A DNA stretch of 35,886 nt from a virus. The stretch lies in IMG/VR virus record IMGVR_UViG_3300028417_000003, positions 1-35,886 of that record. One strand, 5' to 3'. A program made the position numbers and the translations under genes. Below the pieces are notes generated by a model. That model was given only the letters and a program-made list of their open reading frames with translations, ran no database searches and was not told the DNA's origin. Shown here in pieces: positions 7,889-14,225 of this stretch (the first letter of the stretch is position 1; each line of letters opens with the position of its first letter).

Positions 7889-8106
7889 GATTTATCTTCT
7901 TCCATACTATAATAACCAAGCAGCATAGAAGCGTGTATTTGGTTTATATATGATAACATAAGCTGCCTATCGCTATTTGTCGATTTATTAGCGTATGAAA
8001 GAAAGAAGCTAGCAAAAATGCTTATAATTTCATCAGAGCTAGGATTATTATAATTTTCTTTGACAAAATCAACTAGCTTTTGTTTTATCTCCTGCTCTTT
8101 TATCAT
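7885..8106 (-). CDS. Hypothetical small protein downstream of recT
   Basis: The 73-residue helical protein begins MIKEQEIKQKLVDFVKENY. Its ATG shares a base with the recT stop, and its own stop overlaps the next ATG by four bases. No motif was recognised. Tight coupling to recT suggests co-regulation and possibly related function. Confidence 0.6.
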   Translation of the reverse strand: MIKEQEIKQKLVDFVKENYNNPSSDEIISIFASFFLSYANKSTNSDRQLMLSYINQIHASMLLGYYSMEEDKS

Positions 8107-9038
8107 TATCTTGCCTCCAAATTATCTGCCGCAGTTTGTGTCTCTTTAGATGGCTCAACTTGAACCTCTTTAATGCGCAAGTTTTTATAATCAAACGCCT
8201 CTTTGAGTAATTCTTCATTATCTGTAAGAGTGGATTGAACGTCTAGTTCATCAAATACCGTTTCAATTTTTTCCTCGCTATCAACAGCATCAAGAGCAAG
8301 CTTTAGATCGTCTAAAAACATATCTAGAGGGTCTACCTCTTCAATTTCTTCTTCTGGTGCAGGTGGTGGGCTTGGTGGTGTTGATTGCTCAATCTCAACA
8401 TAGCTATTTTTTTCAATCTCTTTTGCTTCAAACTCGTCTCTAATGCCGCCTAAAACATCTCCAAATAATTCACGTAAACAATATCCTGTGGCACGCCACG
8501 CTAGCATTCTTTTTGGGTATTTATGCCAGACAGAGTTGTTAGGTGCATCATCGACCCATACGTGCTTATTGTCTTTCCAGATTTTACCTCTTTTTGTAGC
8601 GTTTTCTTCCCAAAGCCCAGCTTGCACAGCTTGTGACTGTGTAAACTCCACACGGTGAGCTTCACCTGTATCAAGGCGTTCTGCTTCGCAAAATCCAACC
8701 AACTCACTGCCAACAATTTCGCAGCCTGTTTTGAGTCGCTTGACTTTACCAGAACCCCTAACAACATTTATTAGCCCGTCACCATAAAGAGCTGGTTTGC
8801 CGTTTATTATAGCAAAGCTTCTTAAAGAAACCATTGGCGGCAAACCTAATTCAGCACCTGACATTACCGCGACGCAAACTGCTGAAACAGCATCATTGCC
8901 AGATTTGCCGTCAACTAAACTTTTAGGAGCAAACCCACCAGCAAGAATAGCTCCTGCAATTCTCCAAGTTTCTTCAAAGTCTTGTGGAATAATTCCGATA
9001 ACATTGCCGCCACCTTTTAACGCTACTGACTTACTCAT
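8106..9038 (-). CDS. recT: RecT-family single-strand annealing protein
   Basis: The 310-residue product carries the recognisable RecT/Bet signature in residues about 10-200: WRIAGAILAGGFAPKSLV, then MSGAELGLPPMVSLRSFAII and INGKPALYGDGLINVVRGSG, then PKRMLAWRATGYCLRELFGD. Such proteins bind single-stranded DNA and anneal complementary strands during recombination-dependent replication and repair. The C-terminal third (about 215-310) is acidic with a Pro-rich linker (TPPSPPPAPEEEIEEVD), as in several family members. The ATG overlaps the upstream stop, with a GAGGTG ribosome site. No RecE-type exonuclease is obvious nearby. Confidence 0.9.
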   Translation of the reverse strand: MSKSVALKGGGNVIGIIPQDFEETWRIAGAILAGGFAPKSLVDGKSGNDAVSAVCVAVMSGAELGLPPMVSLRSFAIINGKPALYGDGLINVVRGSGKVKRLKTGCEIVGSELVGFCEAERLDTGEAHRVEFTQSQAVQAGLWEENATKRGKIWKDNKHVWVDDAPNNSVWHKYPKRMLAWRATGYCLRELFGDVLGGIRDEFEAKEIEKNSYVEIEQSTPPSPPPAPEEEIEEVDPLDMFLDDLKLALDAVDSEEKIETVFDELDVQSTLTDNEELLKEAFDYKNLRIKEVQVEPSKETQTAADNLEAR

Positions 9039-10045
9039 TTTAACACCTCTTTAATTTCTAAGCCGTCTAAAGCTATTTGACTACGTGCTGCGCTTTGAGC
9101 TTTTTTATCAAGAAATTCAATAAAATCTGGTGCATCTTTTATTGCCGCAATGAATTTATCAAAATCAACAATAACACCGACACGAGTTTTTCTAAGTCCT
9201 GAATTTCTGCCAAAATCGCCACCAGCAGTGGCTTTAACTTCTTCAACTGTCACAGGAGCAACTTCCACTTTTTCTGCCAACCCTGCGCCTTCTTCTTTTG
9301 CTTTAGCGTCAGCTATCGCTTGCAATCTTTCGGTTTCTTTTTTTGCCTCTTCATTTGCAATGCGTTGCTTTTCTGCACGCTCATCATCAAGTCGTTTTTG
9401 CTCTTTTAATAAGAAAGCTTTACGCCTCTTATCAAGAGCCACCCCCTCCTCTTTTGCAGGCAGCATGATAGGAAGCCATTTAGCTTGAACAGCCTTGCCA
9501 GCTTCATCGTGCGGTGCTTTTTCTTTAATTCTTGTAGCTTCCGCAACCTTCCAAAGCCCACGCAATTTATCAACAATCACGGTTGCTTTATTAGCTTCTT
9601 CTTGAGTTTTTGGCTCTGGAATATCCTTAGCAATATCAGCTAAGTTTTTAATTTGATCTGCAATGCTTTCTTCAATAGGCGGATTATTGCCACCCCTTGA
9701 AACATCAATGCCCATTTTTTCGTTATCGTCCATTTTACGGGCAGGTTTTCCATCGCTCCAAAAACCTGTCTCTAAAGCTTGCTTATAAGCCTGTTCTGTA
9801 ATGGCTTCACATTTTGGGAAAGTCATTCCAATAAAATCAAACCAAGTGTCATTCTCGCCAGCATTAGGTTTTTGCCTGCCTATCGCTAATTGTTGCTCAT
9901 TGTTTACATACCAAATTGCGACAGGATAATCAGGCTTTGTTTTAGCCGCTTTAATGCGCCAAAATCCTGCAATATGTTCATTAGTATCACGCTCTTGTGA
10001 TTGCGGCTCTTTTAGCTCTTTGTGCCAGTAATTATAATCGTTCAT
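9035..10045 (-). CDS. Coiled-coil protein paired with RecT, unknown function
   Basis: The 336-residue protein has an N-terminal region with several Trp/Tyr residues (FWRIKAAKTKPDYPVAIWYV), then a long charged alanine-rich helix (about 175-270, including KRLDDERAEKQRIANEEAKK). A C-terminal region of about 65 residues (GGDFGRNSGLRKTRVGVIVD onward) looks like a folded domain. Proteins of this build are common immediately upstream of recT in phages, so a recombination-partner role is plausible but unproven. Its start shares a base with the preceding stop (TAATG), and its stop overlaps the recT ATG. Confidence 0.6.
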   Translation of the reverse strand: MNDYNYWHKELKEPQSQERDTNEHIAGFWRIKAAKTKPDYPVAIWYVNNEQQLAIGRQKPNAGENDTWFDFIGMTFPKCEAITEQAYKQALETGFWSDGKPARKMDDNEKMGIDVSRGGNNPPIEESIADQIKNLADIAKDIPEPKTQEEANKATVIVDKLRGLWKVAEATRIKEKAPHDEAGKAVQAKWLPIMLPAKEEGVALDKRRKAFLLKEQKRLDDERAEKQRIANEEAKKETERLQAIADAKAKEEGAGLAEKVEVAPVTVEEVKATAGGDFGRNSGLRKTRVGVIVDFDKFIAAIKDAPDFIEFLDKKAQSAARSQIALDGLEIKEVLK

Positions 10046-10200
10046 TATCTAATCTCCATTTTATTAACTGCATCTATAAATGCCTGTGTGTTTTCTTTGG
10101 TGCTGGGAAGTGCGTAATATTTGCTTTCATGCCATCTTGGATTTTTCAATATAAAATGTGCATACAATTTAATTTCTACTATTAATAATATAAATCCCAT
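10045..10200 (-). CDS. Hypothetical 51-residue protein
   Basis: A short reading frame from ATG 10200 runs to a stop sharing a base with the next gene (TAATG). The product has a hydrophobic start (MGFILLIVEIKLYAHFILKN) and a polar remainder including PRWHESKYYALPS. An AGAAG element lies near the expected ribosome-site distance. Upstream in another frame a 23-codon ORF (10239 to 10168, MNLPFEIIEATRSHG) overlaps the previous stop by ATGA. The two could be one frame-disrupted gene. Function is unknown. Confidence 0.45.
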   Translation of the reverse strand: MGFILLIVEIKLYAHFILKNPRWHESKYYALPSTKENTQAFIDAVNKMEIR

Positions 10201-10236
10201 GACTTCTGGTAGCTTCTATAATCTCAAAAGGTAAGT

Positions 10237-10467
10237 TCATTTCACGCCGCCTATTTCTTCAATCGCTCTTAAAATATCTCCTGACATAACCCTTTTATGT
10301 TGACTTGCTAAGTTAACATTACCATCACTAAAAGCAAGCAAGACTATAGCAATGGTAGCAACAGTTATTTCATATTTGTCAATGGCAGGATTGTTAAATT
10401 CACTTGCAATAACCTCTGTTATCTTTTTAGTAGAAGCTACTGAACTTATTCTTTTATCGTTCATCAT
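10237..10467 (-). CDS. Hypothetical small protein
   Basis: The 76-residue product begins MMNDKRISSVASTKKITEVI and includes a hydrophobic segment (YEITVATIAIVLLAFSDG) too polar at its flanks to call a membrane helix. GGAG precedes the tandem ATG pair at a suitable distance. It is third in the leftward operon. No family was recognised. Confidence 0.6.
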   Translation of the reverse strand: MMNDKRISSVASTKKITEVIASEFNNPAIDKYEITVATIAIVLLAFSDGNVNLASQHKRVMSGDILRAIEEIGGVK

Positions 10468-10514
10468 TCATTCTCCATTGTTTATCTGATAGCTATATTT
10501 GAGATGTCTGGCAC

Positions 10515-10739
10515 TTATTCACTCTCATTGCTTAGAATAATTAAACCGTTAAAGTCTTTAAATTCGCTCATATCCCAATCGTCTGAATATTCACCAGCCA
10601 AACCGCAGTTGTTATGTGTCAGCGCTGTTCCATATCCATGCCTTATCATTAAGACGATTGTTCCGCTACTATCTATTATTAGCTTTGGATATGGTGTTTT
10701 AGTAGTTTTTGTGCTATCTATAGTCACTAATTTAATCAT
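10515..10739 (-). CDS. Hypothetical small phage protein
   Basis: The ATG at 10739 is chosen because GGAG lies eight bases before it; a GTG at 10745 is in frame but lacks spacing. The 74-residue protein is beta-prone (MIKLVTIDSTKTTKTPYPKL, then a SSGTIVLM strand and a HGYGTAL turn) and ends acidic. It appears to be a compact early protein without recognisable catalytic residues. Confidence 0.6.
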   Translation of the reverse strand: MIKLVTIDSTKTTKTPYPKLIIDSSGTIVLMIRHGYGTALTHNNCGLAGEYSDDWDMSEFKDFNGLIILSNESE

Positions 10740-10766
10740 TATCACATCTCCTTATTTCGTTTTTAA

Positions 10767-11081
10767 TTATGCAAATTTCCTATAAAACCCATTTTCACTA
10801 TTGGTGAAATTAGCCGCATCTTTTCTGGCATCAAACCATTTATAGTGCAAAGCATCAGACCACCAGCCTAGCCACTTGTTGCGTGATTTGCTAAACCCTA
10901 TTGAGCAAGCCTTATCTTTTGCTTGCGCTAATTCTGGGGTTATTAGCAATTCACTTAATAAATTAGCCACTATTTCACAATTAGTAATATAATCATTATT
11001 TGAATTATAATAGAATGGAACTTTCGCCATTCCACCTTCTGGATTAGTCGTAATTACTATTTTTTTAACAAAATCATTCAT
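10767..11081 (-). CDS. Hypothetical protein, first gene of leftward operon
   Basis: The reading frame is open to 11135, but ATG 11081 is the likely start. It has GGAG eight bases upstream, and the longer version would begin inside the promoter TTGACA. The 104-residue protein begins MNDFVKKIVITTNPEGGMAK and has an aromatic C-terminal half (KWLGWWSDALHYKWFDARKD). No family was recognised. As the promoter-proximal gene it should be among the earliest leftward products. Confidence 0.65.
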   Translation of the reverse strand: MNDFVKKIVITTNPEGGMAKVPFYYNSNNDYITNCEIVANLLSELLITPELAQAKDKACSIGFSKSRNKWLGWWSDALHYKWFDARKDAANFTNSENGFYRKFA

Positions 11082-11106
11082 TCTTCTATCTCCATTTAAT
11101 AAACCA

Positions 11107-11135
11107 AACCTAAAGCAAAGCAAAAGCAATGTCAA
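11107..11135 (-). promoter_or_regulatory. Leftward early promoter
   Basis: On the minus strand a perfect -35 TTGACA (11135-11130) is followed by a 17-base spacer of GCTTT-type repeats and a weaker -10 TAGGTT (11112-11107). Transcription would start near 11100, about 20 bases before the first gene's ATG and just ahead of its GGAG site. It would drive the recT operon. Confidence 0.55.
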
Positions 11136-11189
11136 GCCAGAAACTTAAAAAACTGCATTGACTTATTTACACTAAGATGTTAGGGGTTA

Positions 11190-11204
11190 TTTCTAACATA
11201 GAAA
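11190..11204. promoter_or_regulatory. Operator-like palindrome before the ribbon-helix-helix gene
   Basis: TTTCTA and TAGAAA form a perfect 6-bp inverted repeat around a 3-base ACA spacer, ending 9 bases before the ATG of the small RHH regulator. A TTGACT -35-like box (11158-11163) lies upstream without a good -10. Position and symmetry fit an autoregulatory operator for a dimeric repressor. A related palindrome occurs at 26530-26542. Confidence 0.5.
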
Positions 11205-11213
11205 GGTTTAATA

Positions 11214-11369
11214 ATGGCTAATACTAAAAAAATATCTACTTCATTGAGAGTGTCGCAAAAAGATTTTGACCAAATAAACGATTTGCTGGCATCTGAAAAA
11301 CGAGGTTCAAAGGCGGAATTGCTTTCGATTTTGATTAATGAGGCTTTGGAAGCGAGGGCAGGAAAATGA
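11214..11369 (+). CDS. Ribbon-helix-helix (Arc/CopG-like) transcription regulator
   Basis: The short gene encodes 51 residues. The N-terminal strand (KKISTSLRVSQKDFDQINDL) and the following helices (KRGSKAELLSILINEALEAR) match the pattern of ribbon-helix-helix repressors, with alternating small/polar residues in the strand and a loop GS before helix B. A perfect palindrome sits just upstream. It is the first gene of the rightward accessory operon, close to the divergent leftward promoter, so it could control one or both directions. Its stop overlaps an upstream ATG of the next frame. Confidence 0.75.
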   Translation: MANTKKISTSLRVSQKDFDQINDLLASEKRGSKAELLSILINEALEARAGK

Positions 11370-11383
11370 TTGAGGAGGAGGTT

Positions 11384-11656
11384 ATGTTTTCTGCATTTGG
11401 GTTCTCGGTTGGGATTGTAGCAGGCGCTACAATCATGCTGTTGGCTTTAGATACAGATAACGCAGCCTGCGAAAAGCAATATGATGTTTATAATTGGTCA
11501 CATTATAATAAACAATGGAACAATGAAAATCTTTTATCAGAGTTTTGGGATTATGGCAAATTCACGCAACCATCGTTTGGATTTAAGTGGGCATGCTGGG
11601 CGATAGCTTCAACTATAAAATTATACAATGAAAATAAGAATGAGGTGATATTATGA
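11384..11656 (+). CDS. Small membrane-associated protein
   Basis: ATG 11384 is preferred over the in-frame ATG at 11366 because a very strong GAGGAGGAG ribosome site lies directly before it. The 90-residue product begins with a hydrophobic helix (FGFSVGIVAGATIMLLAL, about residues 5-22), followed by an aromatic polar region (YDVYNWSHYNKQWNNE). A single N-terminal anchor with a soluble domain is suggested. Function is unknown. Confidence 0.6.
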   Translation: MFSAFGFSVGIVAGATIMLLALDTDNAACEKQYDVYNWSHYNKQWNNENLLSEFWDYGKFTQPSFGFKWACWAIASTIKLYNENKNEVIL

Positions 11657-11871
11657 GTAGTAAAATAAACATTCATTTAGAATATAAAACACGTGATGGG
11701 CAAAAAGTAAGGCTTCATGAAATTTGTAATGATGTTATTTGGGGCGCAATTTTCCTAACTGGATTTAATGATTGGATTCACCATACGTGGGATATTTACG
11801 GCAAATATAAACCTAAGAAGCCAGAACCGCACCATTTAGATTTGATAGGAAACAACGGAGAAACAAAATGA
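11653..11871 (+). CDS. Conserved small phage protein of unknown function
   Basis: The 72-residue product has the layout HLEYKTRDGQKVRLHEI, a central hydrophobic strand pair, and a C-terminal WDIYGKYKPKKPEPHHLDLI. Many phages encode a small protein with this YxTRDG...DxxGxY...HxLDL pattern; no function is established. GAGGTGATATT precedes the ATG, and the gene overlaps its upstream neighbour by four bases. Confidence 0.6.
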   Translation: MSSKINIHLEYKTRDGQKVRLHEICNDVIWGAIFLTGFNDWIHHTWDIYGKYKPKKPEPHHLDLIGNNGETK

Positions 11872-11918
11872 GCATTAAAGTAACAGAAATACCATCGAAA
11901 AAAGAGATATTTGAATAG
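11868..11918 (+). pseudogene. Possible truncated gene start before the first regulatory cassette
   Basis: An ATG overlapping the previous stop (ATGA) opens a 16-codon frame, MSIKVTEIPSKKEIFE, that ends at TAG 11918 just before the AT-rich motif and hairpin preceding the HNH gene. The coupled start suggests the beginning of a normal operon gene that was cut off when the HNH cassette arrived. It could also be a real small peptide. Confidence 0.3.
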
Positions 11919-11938
11919 CCCAGCAAGAAGTTTATTTG

Positions 11939-11954
11939 TTGATTAAATAATAAA
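11939..11954 (+). repeat. AT-rich 16-base motif, copy 1
   Basis: This copy matches the shared form TTRATTAAAYAATAAA found again at 12764-12779 and 13861-13876. All three are intergenic and precede hairpin-rich sequence. In copy 2 it supplies the -35 of a good promoter. In copy 1 the -10 is not recognisable. Confidence 0.6.
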
Positions 11955-11956
11955 GG

Positions 11957-12003
11957 TGATGAAAAGGGCAGGGAGAACTACTAATTCTCTACATGCCCCA
12001 TCA
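11957..12003 (+). promoter_or_regulatory. Leader hairpin before the HNH gene
   Basis: Nested complementary arms are visible: TGATG/CATCA (11957-11961 with 11999-12003), GGGCA/TGCCC (11966-11970 with 11994-11998) and GAGAA/TTCTC (11973-11977 with 11985-11989) around a 7-base loop. The hairpin ends about 20 bases before the GTG start. No T-run follows, so it looks like a leader structure rather than a terminator. Confidence 0.5.
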
Positions 12004-12023
12004 AAAGGAAACTGAGGTTCCAA

Positions 12024-12569
12024 GTGACTAAAAACAAATTAAACCAACCCACAGATAAAAGCAAGATAAATAATTTAACTCAAGAAGAGCTAAAATCTAT
12101 TTTGCATTATAATCCTAAAACTGGGATTTTCACCCGAAAAATCAGTGCAGGAGGTCGTAAGGTTGGATCTATCGCTGGGAGACCTAATAATATTGATTAT
12201 ATCAGAATTGGTATAAACGGCACTGATTATCTAGCGCATCGTTTAGCATTTTTATATATGACAGGCAGTTTTCCAAAAGACCAAGTCGACCATACAAATC
12301 AAAAGCGAAGCGATAACAGATTTGATAATTTAAGCGAATGCTCAAACCAAGAAAATGGTATGAACTGCCAACTAAGTAAGAATAACACATCAGGTTTTAA
12401 TGGGGTTTGTTTTGATGTTCCACGTAATAAATGGCAAGCGCAAATTATGGTAGATGGAAAAAGTAAACATCTTGGTAGGTTTCAAGGTTTTGAAGAAGCG
12501 GTTAGCGCACGTAAAAAAGCAAATATTAAATACGGATTTCATAAAAATCATGGTGGCGTTAATGAGTAA
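12024..12569 (+). CDS. HNH homing endonuclease with AP2-type DNA-binding domain
   Basis: Residues about 60-115 of this 181-residue protein carry the HNH_3 pattern: YLAHRLAFLYMTGSFPKD, then QVDHTNQKRSDNRFDNLSE with the metal-binding HN and H residues. Residues about 120-172 resemble an AP2 domain (SGFNGVCFDVPRNKWQAQI, then GRFQGFEEAVSARKKAN). Such free-standing enzymes cleave phage DNA at specific sites and spread by repair. The start is GTG with GAGG six bases before it. The gene has its own promoter-like motif and leader hairpin, indicating that it arrived as a cassette. No intron boundary was identified. Confidence 0.85.
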   Translation: MTKNKLNQPTDKSKINNLTQEELKSILHYNPKTGIFTRKISAGGRKVGSIAGRPNNIDYIRIGINGTDYLAHRLAFLYMTGSFPKDQVDHTNQKRSDNRFDNLSECSNQENGMNCQLSKNNTSGFNGVCFDVPRNKWQAQIMVDGKSKHLGRFQGFEEAVSARKKANIKYGFHKNHGGVNE

Positions 12570-12602
12570 AAACCGACTAGTGAGCGAGGCAATGTTATTT
12601 CA

Positions 12603-12749
12603 ATGACAAAGCTTGATAGAGATCGAGATAATGCGATTTGGGTTGAATGTGAGAAAATATTAAAACGTAAGGCTCCGACATCAAATAACGATTGGTCATT
12701 TAAAACTGAAATTGTAAATCAAGCTAAATTAAACTTAGGAAAATATTGA
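12603..12749 (+). CDS. Hypothetical 48-residue protein
   Basis: The product begins MTKLDRDRDNAIWVECEKIL and ends NQAKLNLGKY. A 14-codon frame (12562-12606, MSKNRLVSEAMLFQ) overlaps both the HNH stop and this ATG by ATGA junctions, so translation could be relayed from the HNH gene. Its last 45 bases are repeated imperfectly at 15546-15590, where another frame uses them. No function was recognised. Confidence 0.5.
   Translation: MTKLDRDRDNAIWVECEKILKRKAPTSNNDWSFKTEIVNQAKLNLGKY
12705..12749 (+). repeat. Imperfect 45-base direct repeat, copy A
   Basis: This segment, around GAAATTG-Y-AAATCAAGC and its AAATTAAA continuation, recurs at 15546-15590 with roughly ten differences. Here it encodes the TEIVNQAKLNLGKY end of the 48-residue protein. 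In the second copy the same frame would read [14 protein letters not shown], but the gene there uses a different frame. Confidence 0.65.
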
Positions 12750-12763
12750 AGCATATTTAATAA

Positions 12764-12792
12764 TTGATTAAACAATAAAACTAGTTTATAAA
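12764..12792 (+). promoter_or_regulatory. Promoter containing AT-rich motif copy 2
   Basis: TTGATT (12764-12769), a 17-base spacer and TATAAA (12787-12792) form a good sigma-70-type promoter. The -35 is part of the shared 16-base motif at 12764-12779. Transcription would start near 12799, at the base of a strong hairpin, and read toward the PP-loop gene. Confidence 0.6.
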
Positions 12793-12797
12793 GAGCG

Positions 12798-12826
12798 AGC
12801 GGGAAGTTTGTGACAACTTAACCGCT
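12798..12826 (+). promoter_or_regulatory. Leader hairpin before the PP-loop gene
   Basis: AGCGG (12798-12802) pairs with CCGCT (12822-12826), and AAGTT (12804-12808) pairs with AACTT (12815-12819) around TGTGAC. The predicted transcript would begin with this hairpin. It occupies the same position in its cassette as the hairpin before the HNH gene. Confidence 0.5.
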
Positions 12827-12854
12827 CAAATCAAACAGCATTAGAGGTGCTAGA

Positions 12855-12911
12855 ATGACTAAAAAAACAATAAAGCATTATCAGAATAATTGCAAGGGGC
12901 TTCTCTTATGA
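12855..12911 (+). CDS. 18-residue leader peptide or homing-endonuclease remnant
   Basis: The peptide MTKKTIKHYQNNCKGLLL starts behind GAGGTGCTAGA. That context, and the first codons ACTAAAAA, are very similar to the start of the HNH gene at 12014-12034. Its stop overlaps the next ATG (ATGA), giving translational coupling to the PP-loop gene. It is either a functional leader peptide or the stump of a lost second HNH gene. Confidence 0.4.
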   Translation: MTKKTIKHYQNNCKGLLL

Positions 12912-13648
12912 GTAGGGTAATATCTTGGTTTTCTTGTGGTGCGGCATCAGCAATAGCTACAAAAATGCTAATTGGTGAGATTGATGTTATTGCTTATTGT
13001 GAAACAGGTGCAGAGCATGAAGATAATAAACATTTTATGGCAGATTGTGTCAGGTGGTATAATAAACCAATTAAATCAATAAAATCAGATAAATACACAG
13101 ATTTGTGGGATTGTTGGAATAAGGTTAGATACCTTGCTGGCAATAATGGTGCAAGATGCACAACAGAAATGAAAGTTAAGCCTCGCTTAAAATTTCAAAG
13201 ACCAACCGATACCCATATTTTTGGGTATACTGCAGATAAAGCTGATGTAAATAGGGCTAAGAGATTTAAGGAAAATTATTTTGAATTAAACGTCAAATTT
13301 CCTTTGATTGAAGCTGGCATAACTAAAGCCGCATGTTTGGCGATGTTGCAAACAGCAGAGATTAAAACCCCAACAATGTATAATTTAGGGTATAAAAATA
13401 ACAACTGCATACCGTGTGTGAAAGCAACATCAGCCAATTATTGGGCTTTAATAAGGGAAACACACCCAGAAGAATTTAAACGCATGGTTAAGCTTTCAAG
13501 AAAGCTAAATGTTAGATTGTGCCGAATGAACTTAACTGGTGAAATCGAAAGATATTTCATTGATGAAATACCAGCACAATATCCTACGACTAACCCGATC
13601 CAACCATCATGTGATTTTATGTGTCATTTAGTAATGAAAGATTTTTAA
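12908..13648 (+). CDS. PP-loop protein, PAPS reductase-like phage family
   Basis: ATG 12908 is preferred to the in-frame TTG at 12890 because AAGGGG lies eight bases before it. The 246-residue product begins with the nucleotide-binding P-loop-like SWFSCGAASAIA, the adenine-nucleotide alpha-hydrolase signature seen in phage PAPS reductase/DndC-type proteins. It also has ARCTTEMKVKPRLKF and a CIPCVKAT pair that could bind metal or form a redox couple. The family activates a substrate with ATP, often in sulfur transfer or nucleotide modification. The exact substrate here is unknown. A contribution to DNA or tRNA modification is possible. Confidence 0.8.
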   Translation: MSRVISWFSCGAASAIATKMLIGEIDVIAYCETGAEHEDNKHFMADCVRWYNKPIKSIKSDKYTDLWDCWNKVRYLAGNNGARCTTEMKVKPRLKFQRPTDTHIFGYTADKADVNRAKRFKENYFELNVKFPLIEAGITKAACLAMLQTAEIKTPTMYNLGYKNNNCIPCVKATSANYWALIRETHPEEFKRMVKLSRKLNVRLCRMNLTGEIERYFIDEIPAQYPTTNPIQPSCDFMCHLVMKDF

Positions 13649-13649
13649 C

Positions 13650-13823
13650 ATGTTTGCTTACTTACTATCACCACAAGAAAAAGAAGATAAAATATTATCT
13701 GACCTTATAAAATTAAAAGAAAAGGCAGATAGGTACGGGGTTCGTATTAGCTGGGAGCTTCAATCAAAAGATGTGCCAGTTTATGATGCGCATGGAAATT
13801 TGGTTAAATTCAAAAACTTATAG
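13650..13823 (+). CDS. Hypothetical 57-residue protein
   Basis: A short frame starts two bases after the PP-loop gene stop and encodes MFAYLLSPQEKEDKILSDLI, a charged helix with ADRYGVRISWELQS, and a basic end (VKFKNL). Immediate proximity and balanced codon use suggest a real operon gene. No strong ribosome site is separable from the upstream coding sequence. Function is unknown. Confidence 0.5.
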   Translation: MFAYLLSPQEKEDKILSDLIKLKEKADRYGVRISWELQSKDVPVYDAHGNLVKFKNL

Positions 13824-13860
13824 TATTTCATTTTATATAAGTAGTTCTTTAGAAATGAAG

Positions 13861-13876
13861 TTAATTAAATAATAAA
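13861..13876 (+). repeat. AT-rich 16-base motif, copy 3
   Basis: This copy matches TTRATTAAAYAATAAA and continues AACTAAAGACTA. Its position, downstream of a gene and ahead of structured sequence, parallels the copies at 11939 and 12764. Confidence 0.55.
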
Positions 13877-13967
13877 ACTAAAGACTATTAGAAATCTATT
13901 CCATATACGCCGATTATTTAGAATATTTTACCCTTTATCTTTAGAGCTTATTGTATTATAAAAGTTA

Positions 13968-14069
13968 AGGCGATGATCCCTTTTGAAAATCACCGCCTCT
14001 AAATTACAGACGTTCATTGACACCCGTTTGTAATTGTTAAGCCAACCTTATAACAGGCTCTCGCTTAAC
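13968..14069 (+). ncRNA. Candidate structured RNA: three adjacent hairpins
   Basis: Stem 1 pairs AGGCGATGAT (13968-13977) with ATCACCGCCT (13989-13998), with one mismatch. Stem 2 pairs AATTACAGAC (14002-14011) with GTTTGTAATT (14026-14035), with one G-U pair. Stem 3 pairs GTTAAGC (14036-14042) with GCTTAAC (14063-14069); an alternative AGCC/GGCT pairing lies within it. A weak promoter-like TTTATC-17-TATAAA (13934-13962) ends six bases upstream. A T-rich tract follows near 14098-14111. No known RNA family was recognised. Confidence 0.45.
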
Positions 14070-14185
14070 GTCAATACCCCAAATGATGTCTAGCCAGTTT
14101 TGTTTGTTTTTCTATTGCCAAAAAACATTGATTAAAGAAATAGAATATGTTGCTTAAATTTAGAAGTCAATATGGCTAACTGCGG

Positions 14186-14197
14186 AGGCAAGGACAA
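14186..14197 (+). repeat. 12-base direct repeat, copy 1
   Basis: AGGCAAGGACAA occurs here and at 14226-14237, exactly 40 bases apart. A short palindrome ACTTTCAAAGT follows this copy. The pair lies next to an AT-rich tract. Confidence 0.7.
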
Positions 14198-14225
14198 CTT
14201 TCAAAGTGTTTTATGACTTCAACAA

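Noticed and set aside
8501-8767. 88-codon minus-strand frame inside recT
   Set aside because: It lies entirely within the recognised RecT coding sequence in another frame and shows no protein-like pattern of its own.
11966-12003. Rho-independent terminator before the HNH gene
   Set aside because: The hairpin is strong but is followed by AAAAGG and not a T-run, and it sits between a promoter-like motif and a start codon.
12024-12569. Group I intron carrying the HNH gene
   Set aside because: No split gene continues across the HNH locus, and no intron core elements could be recognised.
13968-14069. tRNA or tmRNA gene
   Set aside because: Three stems are present, but there is no acceptor stem, no GTTC-type T-loop consensus and no cloverleaf order.
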